Below, in pieces: positions 11,585 to 21,721 of a DNA stretch of 64,000 nt (position 1 is the first letter of the stretch; the number at the start of each line of letters is the position of its first letter). Source of the DNA: Zeugodacus cucurbitae (taxonomy: Eukaryota; Arthropoda; Insecta; Diptera; Tephritidae); the NCBI RefSeq assembly GCF_028554725.1, contig NC_071671.1:28954001-29018000 (forward strand), in the 5' to 3' direction. A program made the position numbers and the translations under genes. The notes beneath the pieces are model-generated. The model had not been told where the DNA came from and ran no database searches. It worked only from the letters and a program-made list of their open reading frames with translations.

Positions 11585-12321
11585 CCCTGCAAGACGAGTA
11601 GAGTTACTTATCTTATGGTGTATTGGTTACCAGTAAAAAAAGCTTGTATTATTTTACTGGTTCTCTTGTTCTAGCAGCAGGAAAAAAGTTACCATTTCTC
11701 CTCTTTTACGGCATGTCGGTGTAATTATCTTGCTCGCTCTCTCTCATTGATTATGGTGCAAATCCTGCATATGTCTTTCTGCTCTAAATTTTCATTGGTT
11801 TGGAAAGGCATATGCCAGTATGTAGTAGTTTTTTATTTAATCAGAGATTGTTCGATTTATCATTTTCAGGGTCACCGCTTAGTCACAGGTATTGGTCATT
11901 TGTTGGGTCACCGTTACTTAAATTTGGTTCATTGGCCTCCATGGTTTCATTCTATAGGTCACCTAATTTTTCATTTAAAAATTAAAAATTGAAATTGTTT
12001 TATTTTTAATAATTATTATAGAATAATTTTTAAATATTAGCATTTCAGTACAAAGTTAACTTTCATTTTTACAAACGTTTTTGCGACTATAATTTATACA
12101 TTGGCAAAATATACATATTAATTTAGTATTAATTATTAAATTTTTATAATTTACAATTTCTCAAAAGTTTTAAGTATTGTTTTTTTGTGTTGTAATACAA
12201 TACAAATTAAATTTCACTACTATTATGATTGTTACAAAACTCGAACATTTATTTGTATATAGATGCTAATTTAACAATATTTCACATTTAGATTAATAAA
12301 TTTAGTGCTATTGCGAACGTT
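11585..12321 (+). repeat. Right arm of foldback-like inverted repeat
   Basis: Starts CCCTGCAAGACGAGTAGAG and ends GTGCTATTGCGAACGTT, the inverse of the arm at 9652-10477. No open frame is shared between arms. Long inverted arms around unrelated cargo resemble foldback elements, but no target duplication could be identified at the outer ends. Confidence 0.75.
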
Positions 12322-13131
12322 CAAAATAAATTAACAATCATAATATTGAAAATGATAAATTGTAAGTTTAGCATAGTCAAATCAGAAGCAGGATAAACAA
12401 CTTCTGCGTTTTTTGTTTTTCGAGCTCTGTTATTATGTTAATATCCATTGTGTAGATCCAAGGGCAATATAGGAGACTCTGTGTTTAGCACTTCGAAAAT
12501 AAGTAGTGAAACTGCTACTCCAAAAAGTGTAATTTGTTGTACATCATCCGATACCTGAAAAATATGTATAGTTGGTTAGAAATAATTAAAATATCTATAT
12601 TCGTAGAACAAACCTTGTTATTTGCCGGTTGCGTTGTGCGATTTTTACTTTTGTTGTGAATTTACTATGTATTATTTGTTGTTGCTGCTACACTTGTTAA
12701 ACCATGTGGCGATTATCCACCAATATTATAAGCATGGGATTATTAATTAATACTTTTTTAAATAATAAGAATATCAAAATTATTGTTTTAATTTTGTTTT
12801 GGAATTAAATTCGTTTCAATAATACCTGTTGCTGTAGCACATTTTGTGCTGTATTTCTAGGTGCATGATTTTTGTTACTTCCTAACACAAAGGACTACGA
12901 GTGCTGCTTCCATCATACGTCGAATTCTAATTCGAATTTGTATTGTACTGGTAGGATTCCCCGCACCTATACCAAGTATAGCTACCTTCCTATAAGGAAG
13001 TATATGGGTGGTATCCAGCTTAAGCTTTAGTTTTTCTTCCGACGTTTGCAAATATCTGAAAAGGATAATAAAAAGATAAATGTATATTCTAACAAAAGAT
13101 TTTATGTTTAGTATATACATACAGTAGTTTT
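12322..13131. other. Unassigned region with exon-like minus-strand segments
   Basis: Reading the minus strand, a segment KSKNRTTQPANNK at about 12612-12650 is followed by a donor (AAG/GTTTGT), an AG acceptor at about 12558, and then an in-phase open segment VSDDVQQITLFGVAVSLLIF... ending in a stop near 12434. A third open segment at about 12882-13060 contains LPYRKVAILGIGAGNPTSTI. Splice joins are plausible, but I recognise no family. Could be a decayed transposon gene or chance. Confidence 0.25.
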
Positions 13132-13245
13132 CCGAAATAACGAATATTCGTTTTAACGAAAACCGCTTATAACGAACAAGCAAATTTGTTACATTGAGTA
13201 CGAACATCGGGGATTTGTAAGTACTCGATTTAACGAACAACACGA
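13132..13245 (+). repeat. Pogo/Tc1-like terminal fragment
   Basis: TA followed by CAGTAGTTTTCCGAAATAAC and then repeated TAACGAA blocks, the style of pogo/Tigger ends. No matching opposite terminus was found nearby, so it is a solo end or a truncated element. Confidence 0.35.
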
Positions 13246-13316
13246 AGAGGACATATGTAGAAAGAGTTAAAAATCAAAAATATCGTGGTAAAAGTAGAAT
13301 TACAAATATAATTCGA

Positions 13317-14338
13317 AACAAGTAAGGAAAGGCTAAGTTCGGGTGCAACCGAACATTTTATACTCTCGCAATTTATTGCTATATTTTTATTAAGAAAACA
13401 CACTGATACCTGAGAGATTTACCGAAATTTGCGGTGAAAAGTTACCAATGGGCACTGAGTTCTTCATATTCGATATCCGGGGCATTGAAAAGCTATAGTC
13501 CGATTTCGACAATTTTTTCACAAGTGATGCCACAGATCATATACAGTATTTGTGTAAAGTTTTATTTCGCTATCTTCATTGGTTCCTTATGTATACATTA
13601 TAAAGTGAAGGAATAAGATGGAATTCAAAATTGAGTTATATGGAAAGTTGTGTTGGTTGTGAACCGATTTCATCCATTTTCTACACGTGTCATCAGGGTG
13701 TCAAGAAAATATTATATACCGAATTTCATTCGAATCGGTCGAGTAGTTCCTGAGATATGGTTTTTGACCCATAAGTGGGCGATGCCACGCCCATTTTCCA
13801 TTTTGTAAAAAAAAACTGAGTGCAGCTTCCTTCTGCTATTATTTCTGTGAAATTTAGTGTTTCTGATGTTTTTCGTTAGTGAGTTAACCCACTTTTAGTA
13901 ATTTTCAACCAAGCATTTGTATGGGAGGTGGGCGTGGTTATTATCCGATTTCAACTATTTTCATGATGTGTGGTGGGGTACGTAAGAGAACCGACTGCAG
14001 AAAGTTTGGTTTAAATAGCTTTATTGGTTTGCGAGTTATATATAAATAACCGATTTGTGGGCGGGGCCACGCCCACTTCCCCAAAAAAAACTACACCCAA
14101 GTATGCCCCTTCCTAGTGAGATCCTTTATTCCAAATTTTACTTTTATAACTTTATTTATGGCTTAGTTATGACACTTTATGTGTTTTTGGTTTTCGCCAT
14201 TTGGGCGTGGCAATGGTCCGATTTCGGCCATTTTTGATCACTTTGGTATATATGACTATATCTAACTCGTCTAGTTTTAGGTGTTACAAACAACCGTTAT
14301 GTGAACAAAACTATTATACTCTCGTAGCAATTTTGTTG
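13317..14338 (+). mobile_element. DINE-1/mini-me-like repeat, copy B (plus)
   Basis: 5' end AACAAGTAAGGAAAGGCTAAG, hairpin GTTCGGGTGCAACCGAAC, then TTTTATACTCTCGCAA. The 3' end carries the conserved core ACAAACAACCGTTATGTGAAC and a degraded copy of the terminal inverse. The (GGAC)n tract and its flanks are deleted before the core, giving about 1.02 kb. Confidence 0.82.
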
Positions 14339-14361
14339 AAAAAACCACTGTATATAAGGTT

Positions 14362-14647
14362 TCATATTATCAACACACCCATCTGCCTAAAGTGGTCTAG
14401 CCCTTGTTCTGCTTCTCTTTTTAGGTTTGCATGTACGCACCAGATGTGCGTTGCCGCTCGCTTTGCCTTCCGAGACCATTTTCTGCAGTTATATTCCTTT
14501 AAAATACACTGCAGCATCCAGTCAACCATAGTACCGCTCTGTAAAGAGAAAACTTACTATAAATATAAAATAATATCAGTAACAAATTATTAATACGCAC
14601 TAACATCCACTCACTTCAAATTTTCTTTTCATATGAATGGCGGCCAT
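14362..14647 (-). CDS. Candidate small two-exon gene of unknown function
   Basis: ATG at 14647-14645 opens exon 1 (MAAIHMKRKFE, 14615-14647), followed by a GTGAGT donor. A 76-nt intron ends in TTTACAG at 14539. Exon 2 (14362-14538) continues in phase with SGTMVDWMLQCILKEYN, KWSRKAKRAATHIWCVHANL and REAEQGLDHFRQMGVLII, then TGA. The predicted product is 69 aa, basic in the middle, with no membrane segment. I do not recognise it. The stop lies close to the end of mini-me-like copy B, which may have truncated a longer gene. It could be a transposon exon or a chance ORF; the consensus donor and phase-0 join are the only positive evidence. Confidence 0.3.
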
Positions 14648-14692
14648 GGCGGAGATTTTGATCAGCTCATTGTAGTACGTGTATCTCTCTCT

Positions 14693-15640
14693 TAAGCGGT
14701 AAATACACTTGCAGACTTGTCTGTACTACATGTCATATATGGCATACCGTCGCATCGTGTAAAGCCAGGTCTGTACGCCAAATTTTAGGTCTGCATGCAA
14801 GTATGCACAAAATTGAAATGTTTCAATTTTTCTGCTCGTCGTTGCGACGGGTAGCAAAGTGTATTGTGTGATACGCAGACCCATCTTATTCTTGCTTCAT
14901 TTTTGCAGTGGAAGGTTGTGTACGCATCATGGCGCGACACGATATTTCGAAAATTTATGAAGCGATTTTGTTAAAATTTTGCACACTTTGCAATAACATT
15001 ATGTAGTCAATGAACGAAGGATTATATATATTTTTTTATTACAAATATTTTTTTGAGCCAAAATATGCCGAAAATTTTAGTTTTTTTTTGTTAAAAATCT
15101 GTAAAAAATTTAAATTTTAAAATAATTTTTTTCCTTCAATCATTAACTAGAATTATCCATTTACTGTCGAAATATTTTTGGTTTTTTGATTTTAATAATG
15201 AGTTATAATGTCCACGGCAAGAGCCTTTTTTGGACACATGATCGGAGGTGAAGTACCAACGGCTGAGTTTTCGAAAATTTTCTATAAAAATTTAAATAAA
15301 ACAACCCTTAAAGGCTTATGAAACTCCTACAGGAGAGAATTCATTAACATCTCTACAAATATGTTCGCACCAAAAGCTTTGCATTCGTATTTTTGCTTTT
15401 CATTTTCAGCGCATCCCGAAATAACAAACAGCGCCACAATTGCATCATCCGATGCCATAACGTCCGCTCACTTCAAAGATTGCAACGAAATGATGTATGA
15501 ACAACTTGTCGCATAAGTGTACAGTGAACTGACTTGCGACCCAGTATGCATACAAGTGTGCAAGTGTATTCACTGCATAAGTGTACAGTGAACTGACTTG
15601 CGACCCAGTATGCATACAAGTCTGCAAGTGTATTCACTGC
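14693..15640. repeat. TIR-bearing dispersed repeat, copy 2 (with 64-bp tandem duplication)
   Basis: Left end AAGCGGTAAATACACTTGCA; right end is its approximate inverse (TGCAAGTGTATTCACTGCTT at about 15620-15640). The interior 15055-15640 matches copy 1 at 5587-6205. A 64-bp segment starting CATAAGTGTACAGTGAACTG is duplicated in tandem at 15512 and 15576. No coding sequence recognised. Confidence 0.6.
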
Positions 15641-16123
15641 TTTATACATATAAAAATTAGGGTTATGCATGTTGCCATTCTAACTACCGAGATTGCCATT
15701 TAACTACAAAAAGTTACTATTGTGTATGTGTTGGTAAAAGCTGAAAAACTTTGCATGTGTAGTGGTGTATGAGTTATATTATGTTCCCACAGACGCTAAT
15801 CACCGAGGTTTAGGCTGTTGAGACGTTTAACTCACTAAACCGCTGGATTTAACAAGATTTCGCCATACAAAAATGACACTTCATAATCACTTTACCGAAG
15901 CGATTTGAAGCTGAACTACTCTAAATCACCCTATGCGACTCTGCTTTTGCGCCATCTGTTGGTCACATTTGTTTAATCGCAGCTGATTTTGACACTACAA
16001 ACTGTCAAAGTGAAAAAAAAAGCACACAATTTGAAAAGAAGAGAAAATAACAGACAAATGTTCAAATCAAAAAACAAAAAAGTGCAAATAAATATAAATA
16101 AAATTATAAAATAAAACAAAATA

Positions 16124-16273
16124 ATGGCACAATGCATGAAAAAGAAACATGTGGTTTGGAGTGAGGCTGCCGAGGCCGATTTAATTCAGCTGTGGCAAGA
16201 AAAAATGCCACAGCTTTGTTCTGCTAGGAAGAACAGCCACATATATGAAGAGATGTCCAGTGCCATGAAATAA
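16124..16273 (+). CDS. MADF/Myb-SANT-like protein of the PIF/Harbinger element, short form
   Basis: A 49-codon ORF begins with ATG at 16124 and reads HVVWSEAAEADLIQLWQEKM, PQLCSARKNSHIYEEMSSAM. The spaced aromatic and acidic residues (W-S-E, L-I-x-L-W, P-x-L, I-Y-E-E-M) are those of the MADF/Myb-like DNA-binding domain. PIF/Harbinger elements need such a second protein for transposase import and DNA binding. It is only about half a MADF domain (~85 aa), ending at TAA in an A-rich run, so it is either truncated or continues in an unseen exon. It converges on the transposase with 8 bp between stop codons. Confidence 0.6.
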   Translation: MAQCMKKKHVVWSEAAEADLIQLWQEKMPQLCSARKNSHIYEEMSSAMK

Positions 16274-16281
16274 AAATAAAA

Positions 16282-17433
16282 TTACATAATTCTACAAAGG
16301 CTATCCAAGCCTTTGCCAACGCGTCTAAACCTTGCCTTTAAATGACCGAAAGCATTCTCCACCACTCTTCGACATTTCGAGAGAACATAGTTAAATTTTT
16401 TATTATCCAAAGGTTGGTTTACACAAAAAGGATAGGGTTTCATCAAATGTTCATCTAGCTTGAACGCAGAGTCGCGCAATAAAACTGCTGGAACATTAAT
16501 TGACGAAATTTGTCTACTCATGTCTTTAAATAAACTAGATTGTGCCAACTGGCTTTTTAAAGATGAACTCTCAAATATTGAAGAGTCATTACAACGGCCT
16601 GGACTACCAACGTTGATGTATATAAAGCGGCATCTGTAACATTAAAGAAATACATTAGGTGTTAAAAGAGCTTCATGAAAAAACTTACCTTGCATCTACT
16701 AAAGCCAAAAGAACTGTGGAATACCAGCCTTTGTTATTGTAGTAGTCAACAGCATCTTCTGCTGCTGGGCGAACTTCTATATGACAACCATCTAAAACTT
16801 AAAAATATATAAAAAGTCCATCGGAAAAAATTTAACCTATTACCTATAGCTCCTAACACTTGATGGAAACCCAATGACTCAAAACCATTTATATACTCCC
16901 GCACTTGAAATTCGTTCATTGGGAATTTCTTCAAATACAATGGCCACAAACATCGCCAGACTTCATGGCAGAACTCAATTAGAATGGAGCAGACAGTGCT
17001 TTTACCAATTCCGAACATATTTCCAATTGTTCGGTATTCCGCAGAAGAGCCAAGAGTATATAAAGCAATAGGAATGCGTTTTTCTAATTGAATTGTTTTC
17101 CGGTAGTTAGTGGTTTTCTTCTCCAAGCCTTTCAACATAATGCAAAATTTATTGAATGATTTGCGCTTCATTCGGAAGTTGCTTTTAAAGAATGCATCTG
17201 AATTCACCTGGCAATCGACTTCCCAAAACATTTGGCCACGAGTCTGCATTATATACACATTATAATTAAACGAATTACATTATAATATATACACATGTAT
17301 GTATGTACATTCATCCAATAGTCCTTGTTGAATTTGCTCCATGTAGACTACTCATTTTGAGTATTATGTGTGCATGCAACAAACGTTTCATTGCTAGGCG
17401 GTTCAAATCAAACAATTCCTCAATTATTTCCAT
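16282..17433 (-). CDS. HARBI1-like transposase of the PIF/Harbinger element, spliced
   Basis: DDE transposase. Three exons fit in phase: 16844-17243, 16689-16797 and 16282-16633, with introns of 46 and 55 nt, all GT-AG; together exactly 287 codons. The helix-turn-helix part is RIPIALYTLGSSAEYRTIGN ... FGIGKSTVCSIL. The catalytic acids are the Asp of DGCHIEVRP, the Asp of GSPGRCNDSSIF and the Glu of RRVVENAFGHLKARFR, so the triad is complete. A first exon is likely at 17309-17433 (ATG at 17433; ends KFNKDYWMN before a GTAC donor), but its start frame (MEIIEELFDLNRLAMKRLL) does not join without a 1-nt shift. HARBI1-type proteins are about 350 aa, so only the N-terminus is in doubt. Confidence 0.8.
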
Positions 17434-17621
17434 TGAGTGGAGAATATTTATAAAAAAAGACAATTTTTATAACAAAGTACGACATTACAATATTTTCCTC
17501 TAATAAATATGAATGTCAAAAACAGCTGATTCGTAAATCTCCAACGGCAGTGAGAACAGGGTACTTTTGTTAAGCGTTTAAATGTAATCTAATCACTTCA
17601 ATTTTTCTGTGGGAACATAAT

Positions 17622-17992
17622 ATTAGCTCCGTCTTGTAGGGATATGTGCTGATATGATAATTATTTATGAATGCATCCACAATTGACAACAATTCAAATT
17701 AGTTATGCGACTTCAGAGGCATATTTGTAGTAAAAACCAAACTAAGTTACAAACTTGTATGTAATGTTATATAATAATAAACTTTCATAAATATTTTTTT
17801 TTATTTCCTACAATACTAAAATTTACTTCATATTTCATAACTTGCTTATACATTTGTATATCCATATGCAAAAGCACTTACCCTGCCAGCCAAAGGTGGT
17901 GAAAAAACTGGTTCAACCGAAGCTTTTCAAACCCCCAAAAGTCGTAAAAAAAGTAGTGAGTTTGCCATAGGCCAGTATAGCTGCTTGTGCAT
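17622..17992. other. Intervening sequence, no gene recognised
   Basis: AT-rich. At 17890-17985 there is an open plus-strand segment after a CAG (PAKGGEKTGSTEAFQTPKSR), cut by the mini-me-like copy that follows. It has no recognisable family. Confidence 0.3.
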
Positions 17993-18690
17993 TTTTATAC
18001 TCTCGCAACAAAAGTTGCTAAGAGAGTATAATAGTTTTGTTCACATAACGGTTGTTTGTAAGTCTAAACGAGTTATTTATAGGGTTATATATATCAAAAT
18101 GATTAGGATGACGAGACGAGTTGAAATCCGAATGTCTGTCTGTCCGGCCGTCTTTCCGTCTGTCCGTGCAACGGATAACTTGAGTAAAAATTGAGATATC
18201 TTAACGAAACTTGGAACACGTATTCTCTGGCACTCTGAGGAGGTTTCCTTCATCAGGAACTACTCGACCGATTCGAATGAAATTCGGTATATAATATTAT
18301 CTTGACACCCTGATGACACGTGTAGAAAATGGACGAAATCGGTTCACAACCACGACAACTTCCCATATAATTCATTTTTGAATTTCATCTAATTCACTTT
18401 ATAATATATACATAAGGAACCAATGAAGGTAGCGAAATAAAACTTTACACAAATACTGTATATGATCTGTGGCATCACTTGTGAAAAAATTGTCGAAATC
18501 AGACTGTAACTTTTCAATGCCCCGGATATCGAATATGAAGAACTCATTGCCCCTAGGTAACTTTTCACCGAAAATTTCGGTAAATCTCTCAGGGATCTTA
18601 ATTTAATGCAGAGGAAATATTTTTCTTCTAATAGTATGTCTCTGCACCAGAAAAGGTTAAAATCGGGTCATAACTTCGCTTACATCATTC
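17993..18690 (-). mobile_element. DINE-1/mini-me-like repeat, copy C (minus, partial)
   Basis: Begins with the reverse-complement 3' end (TTTTTATACTCTCGCAACAA, core ACATAACGGTTGTTTG, GTCTGTCTGTCCGGCC) and breaks off near 18690 before the hairpin end. About half the family length is missing in the middle and at the 5' side. Confidence 0.72.
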
Positions 18691-18696
18691 ACATGT

Positions 18697-18762
18697 TCGT
18701 ATACATGTGTTCCAGAGAACGTATAATATAGAGAAGGTTCAATAGCGGACAAGCGTGTGAAT
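18697..18762. repeat. Dispersed repeat R, left half
   Basis: Resembles 10788-10848 (CATGT..TCAGAGAAYGTA, ATATAGAGAAGGT, GCGGAC.AGCGTGTGAAT). It stops exactly at GTGTGAAT (18755-18762), after which CAGGGGCGAACGC begins. The matching right half resumes at 25212 with the same octamer. Confidence 0.65.
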
Positions 18763-19310
18763 CAGGGGCGAACGCAGGGGGGGTTTTGGGGTGTTACATT
18801 AGTCACTAACAGCGTTGCCGTTTTGATACAATTGTATCTTTTTTGATACTTTTTTTTTAATTTTGTGATTTGATACTTTTTTTTTCACAAACGACCTTTT
18901 TTGATACTTTTCTGCTGATAGAATTTAATTTTTTGAAACTATGAAAATGTTAAACTAAAAACAAACCTATTGTATCTGGATAGTATTAAAAAGTTGTGGG
19001 AATGTAGGCCAATTAAAAAACCCAGAAAAATATGAACTGGACAGAGACATTTTTTTAATTTGCTTCAAAGTAATGAGTTTGCTTTATAACTCTGTGGCTG
19101 CTGAACTGTTTTTTTTTAGATTTAAGGGGAATTGTGAGTCGAAATTGGACTTCTGTTGAAAAGTAGTTCTGAACTGAAAAGTCACCAATAAGGTCTATTA
19201 TTTTTTTTTAGAGTTTATTGTTAATCATAATACAGGAAAAATAAAAACTCATTTATTATGACTTTCAGTTTTCGTTCCATGAGCAAACTGTTGTGAAATA
19301 AATTTAAATT

Positions 19311-20870
19311 AAAACAAGTAGGGAAAGGCTAAGTTCGGGTGTAACCGAACATTTTATACTCTCGCAATTTATTGAAGAAATTTTATTAAGATAACGCACA
19401 AATTTACCCATAAATTCGGCATAAAGTTTAATAGAATAACGAAAATCGTCATATATAGATATGAGGGCTGAGGTAATTCCTGAACCGATTTCATTCAATT
19501 TCACCAGCAAGGGACACTATATCCAATACTATACGCTCACTTAATTTTGCTAAGATATATCACATATTAACCAATACATATATGCGTAATAAAGCCCAAC
19601 GAATTTTTGAAAAACCCATAATAAGCTATATGGGAGCTAGGGGATGATATTTTTGAAAAACCTATAATTATGTATATGGGAGCTAGGAGATGTTGTGACC
19701 CGATTTTAATAATTTTTGGAACAGAGACACACTATTGGAAGAAAACAATTTCCTCTGAATTACATTAAATTAGCTGAGAGATTTACCCATATTTTCGGTT
19801 AAAATTTAACCTTGGGCGCTGAGTTCAACATGTTCGATATCTGGGGCCTTGACATGTTATAGTCCGTTTTCGACAATTTTTTCACAAGTGATGCCACTAA
19901 TCATATACTGTATTTGTGTAAAGTTTTATTTCGCTATCATCATTGGTTCCTAATGTATATATTATAAAGTGAAGGATTCAGATGGAATTCAAAATTGAGT
20001 TATAAAGAAAGTAGTCGTGGTTGTGAACCGATTTCATCCATTTTCCACACATGTCATCAGGGTGTCAATAAAATATTATATACCGAATTTCATTGAAATC
20101 TGTCGAGCAGTTCCTGAGATATGGGTTTTGACCCATAAGTGGGCGATGCCACGCCCATTTTCCAATTTGTAAAAAGATCTGAGTGCAGCTTCCTTCTGCT
20201 ATCATTTCTGTGAAATTTTGTGTTTCTGACGTTTCTCGTTAGTGAGTTAACCGTCTTTTAGTCATTTTTAACCTAACCTTTGTATGGGAGGTGGGCGTGG
20301 TTATTATCCGATTTCTTTCATTTTTGGACTGTATAAGGAAACGGCTAAAAGAAACGACTGCAGAAAGTTTCGTTTATATAGCTTTATTGGTTTGAAAGAT
20401 ATATACAAAAAACATATTTGGGGGCGGGGTCACGCCCACTTTTCCAAAAAAATTACATTCAAATGTGCCCCTCCCTAATGTGATCCTATGTTCCAAATTT
20501 TATTTTCATAACTTTATTTATGGCTTAGTTATAGCTCTTTATGTGTTTTTGGTTATCGCCATTTTGTGGGCGTGGCAGTGGTCCGATTTTGCCCAACCGA
20601 TTTTCGAAAGCAACCCTCTCACGGTCCCAAGGAACGTGTGTTCCAAGTTTCATCAAGATATCTCAATTTTTACCCAAGTTATCCGTTGCACGGACGGACG
20701 GACGGACGGACGGACGGACAGACAGACATTCGGACTCGTCTCGTCACCCTGATCATTTTGATATATATAACCCTATATCTAACTCGTTTAGTTTTATGAC
20801 TTACAAACAACCGTTAGGTGAACAAAACTATAATACTCTCTTTAGCAACTTTTGTTGCGAGAGTATAAAA
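19311..20870 (+). mobile_element. DINE-1/mini-me-like repeat, copy G (plus), near full length
   Basis: Best complete example at 1.56 kb. Order: AAACAAGTAGGGAAAGGCTA, hairpin GTTCGGGTGTAACCGAAC, TTTTATACTCTCGCAA, a long body with many GGGCGTGG/CCACGCCC blocks, then (GGAC)n at 20690-20727, (TA)n, the core ACAAACAACCGTTAGGTGAAC, and TTGCGAGAGTATAAAA. The 16-bp TTTTATACTCTCGCAA near the 5' end is the exact inverse of the 3' terminal sequence. The combination of a GTCY tract, a TA run and a conserved core between them is what is described for mini-me elements, related to the DINE-1/Helentron group. Several 60-110 codon ORFs in it recur only because the repeat recurs. Confidence 0.85.
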
Positions 20871-21016
20871 ACTGATTAGATACACAACTTTACTTATTAT
20901 TTGTTTTTCAAATGAAAATTTTTAACACAACGGTTGTGCTTTTGATACTTTTTTTGCTTGGTAACATATACTTAATTTTTTAGCTCGCGACAACACTTGT
21001 CACTAATGATTAGAGA

Positions 21017-21706
21017 GTGAATGAGAATAGAACAAATGAATTATGTGCGTACGTGTGTTTTGCTCTTGTGCCGTTTTTGCATTTTCCTTATATTTTTGCA
21101 TTCGAAGGCGAACCGGTAGAATATTACCGCAGATCAATTTATATACCGTTTTTAGATCATTTTTTGGACCAAATCAATGAACGATTTTTAAAACATCGAG
21201 AGCTGCTTTCCAAAATTGAAAACGTTTTGCCAAATAAATGCAGAAATCTTGACGTTATTGAGATGCAGGAGACTGTTCGTGTTTTAGAAAAGCAATGGTC
21301 CGCTGATGTAGAAGATCCCGATGATTTCGTTGCTGAATTTAGAATGTGGAAAATGTTAAAAATCTCTTCTTCAGATTATATTTTCTAACTAAAATTTTGA
21401 ATATATTTTCAGGAACTGGTTAAATCAAACAAAGAGATACAAAACTTTTTTAGACGCGTTGAATTGTTGCGATGCAAAAATTTTCAAAACAGTGCATCGT
21501 TCCCTATATCTGTCACTTCAAGTGAACGCTCGTTTTCCTCACTTCGCAGGCTTAAAACATATTTAAGAAATAAAACTGGAGAAGCACGCCTGAACGGAAT
21601 GGCTCTCTTGAATATCCATAGAGATATAGACGTGACGGAGGAATGGATTTTAAATGTTATGGCCCAAAATAAAAAAAGATTAGACTTCAATTTGTCAATA
21701 AAATAA
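21017..21706 (+). pseudogene. hAT transposase C-terminal region (ZMYM-like type)
   Basis: The first open part (21017-21388) has GEPVEYYRRSIYIPFLDHFL and INERFLKHRELLSKIENVLP, the segment before the dimerisation domain in hAT proteins often annotated as ZMYM1-like or 52-kDa repressor-like. After a TTTTCAG acceptor-like site at 21406-21412 the reading ELVKSNKEIQNFFRRVELL leads into FPISVTSSERSFSSLRRLKT and RLNGMALLNIHRDIDVTEEW, the hAT C-terminal dimerisation domain, ending at 21706. No phase-0 donor fits the first part, so either the splice is unusual or there is a frameshift. The BED finger and most of the catalytic core are absent. It ends 15 bp from the stop of the convergent P/THAP gene. 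Confidence 0.72.
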
Positions 21707-21721
21707 TGAAACATTGTCTTT

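Larger units (their letters stand above)
15778..17621. mobile_element. PIF/Harbinger DNA transposon
   Basis: Perfect 16-bp terminal inverted repeats ATTATGTTCCCACAGA at 15778-15793 and 17606-17621. The flanking trinucleotide is hard to fix because the ends are palindromic (TTA left, TAA right if the ends start at TGTTCCC). It encodes a HARBI1-like transposase (minus) and a short MADF/Myb-like ORF (plus) in convergent arrangement, the two-gene organisation known for PIF/Harbinger elements. The length is 1.84 kb. Confidence 0.87.

Noticed and set aside
20690..20727. (GGAC)n tract as an independent microsatellite
   Set aside because: It is a fixed internal part of the mini-me-like family and occurs at the same place in each complete copy.
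20284..20879. Recurrent 60-110 codon ORFs (with SKFYFHNFIYG or GVAVVRFCP) in this and other mini-me-like copies
   Set aside because: They recur only where the non-coding repeat recurs, in different frames and both strands, with frequent stops; best read as shadows of GGGCGTGG-rich repeat DNA.
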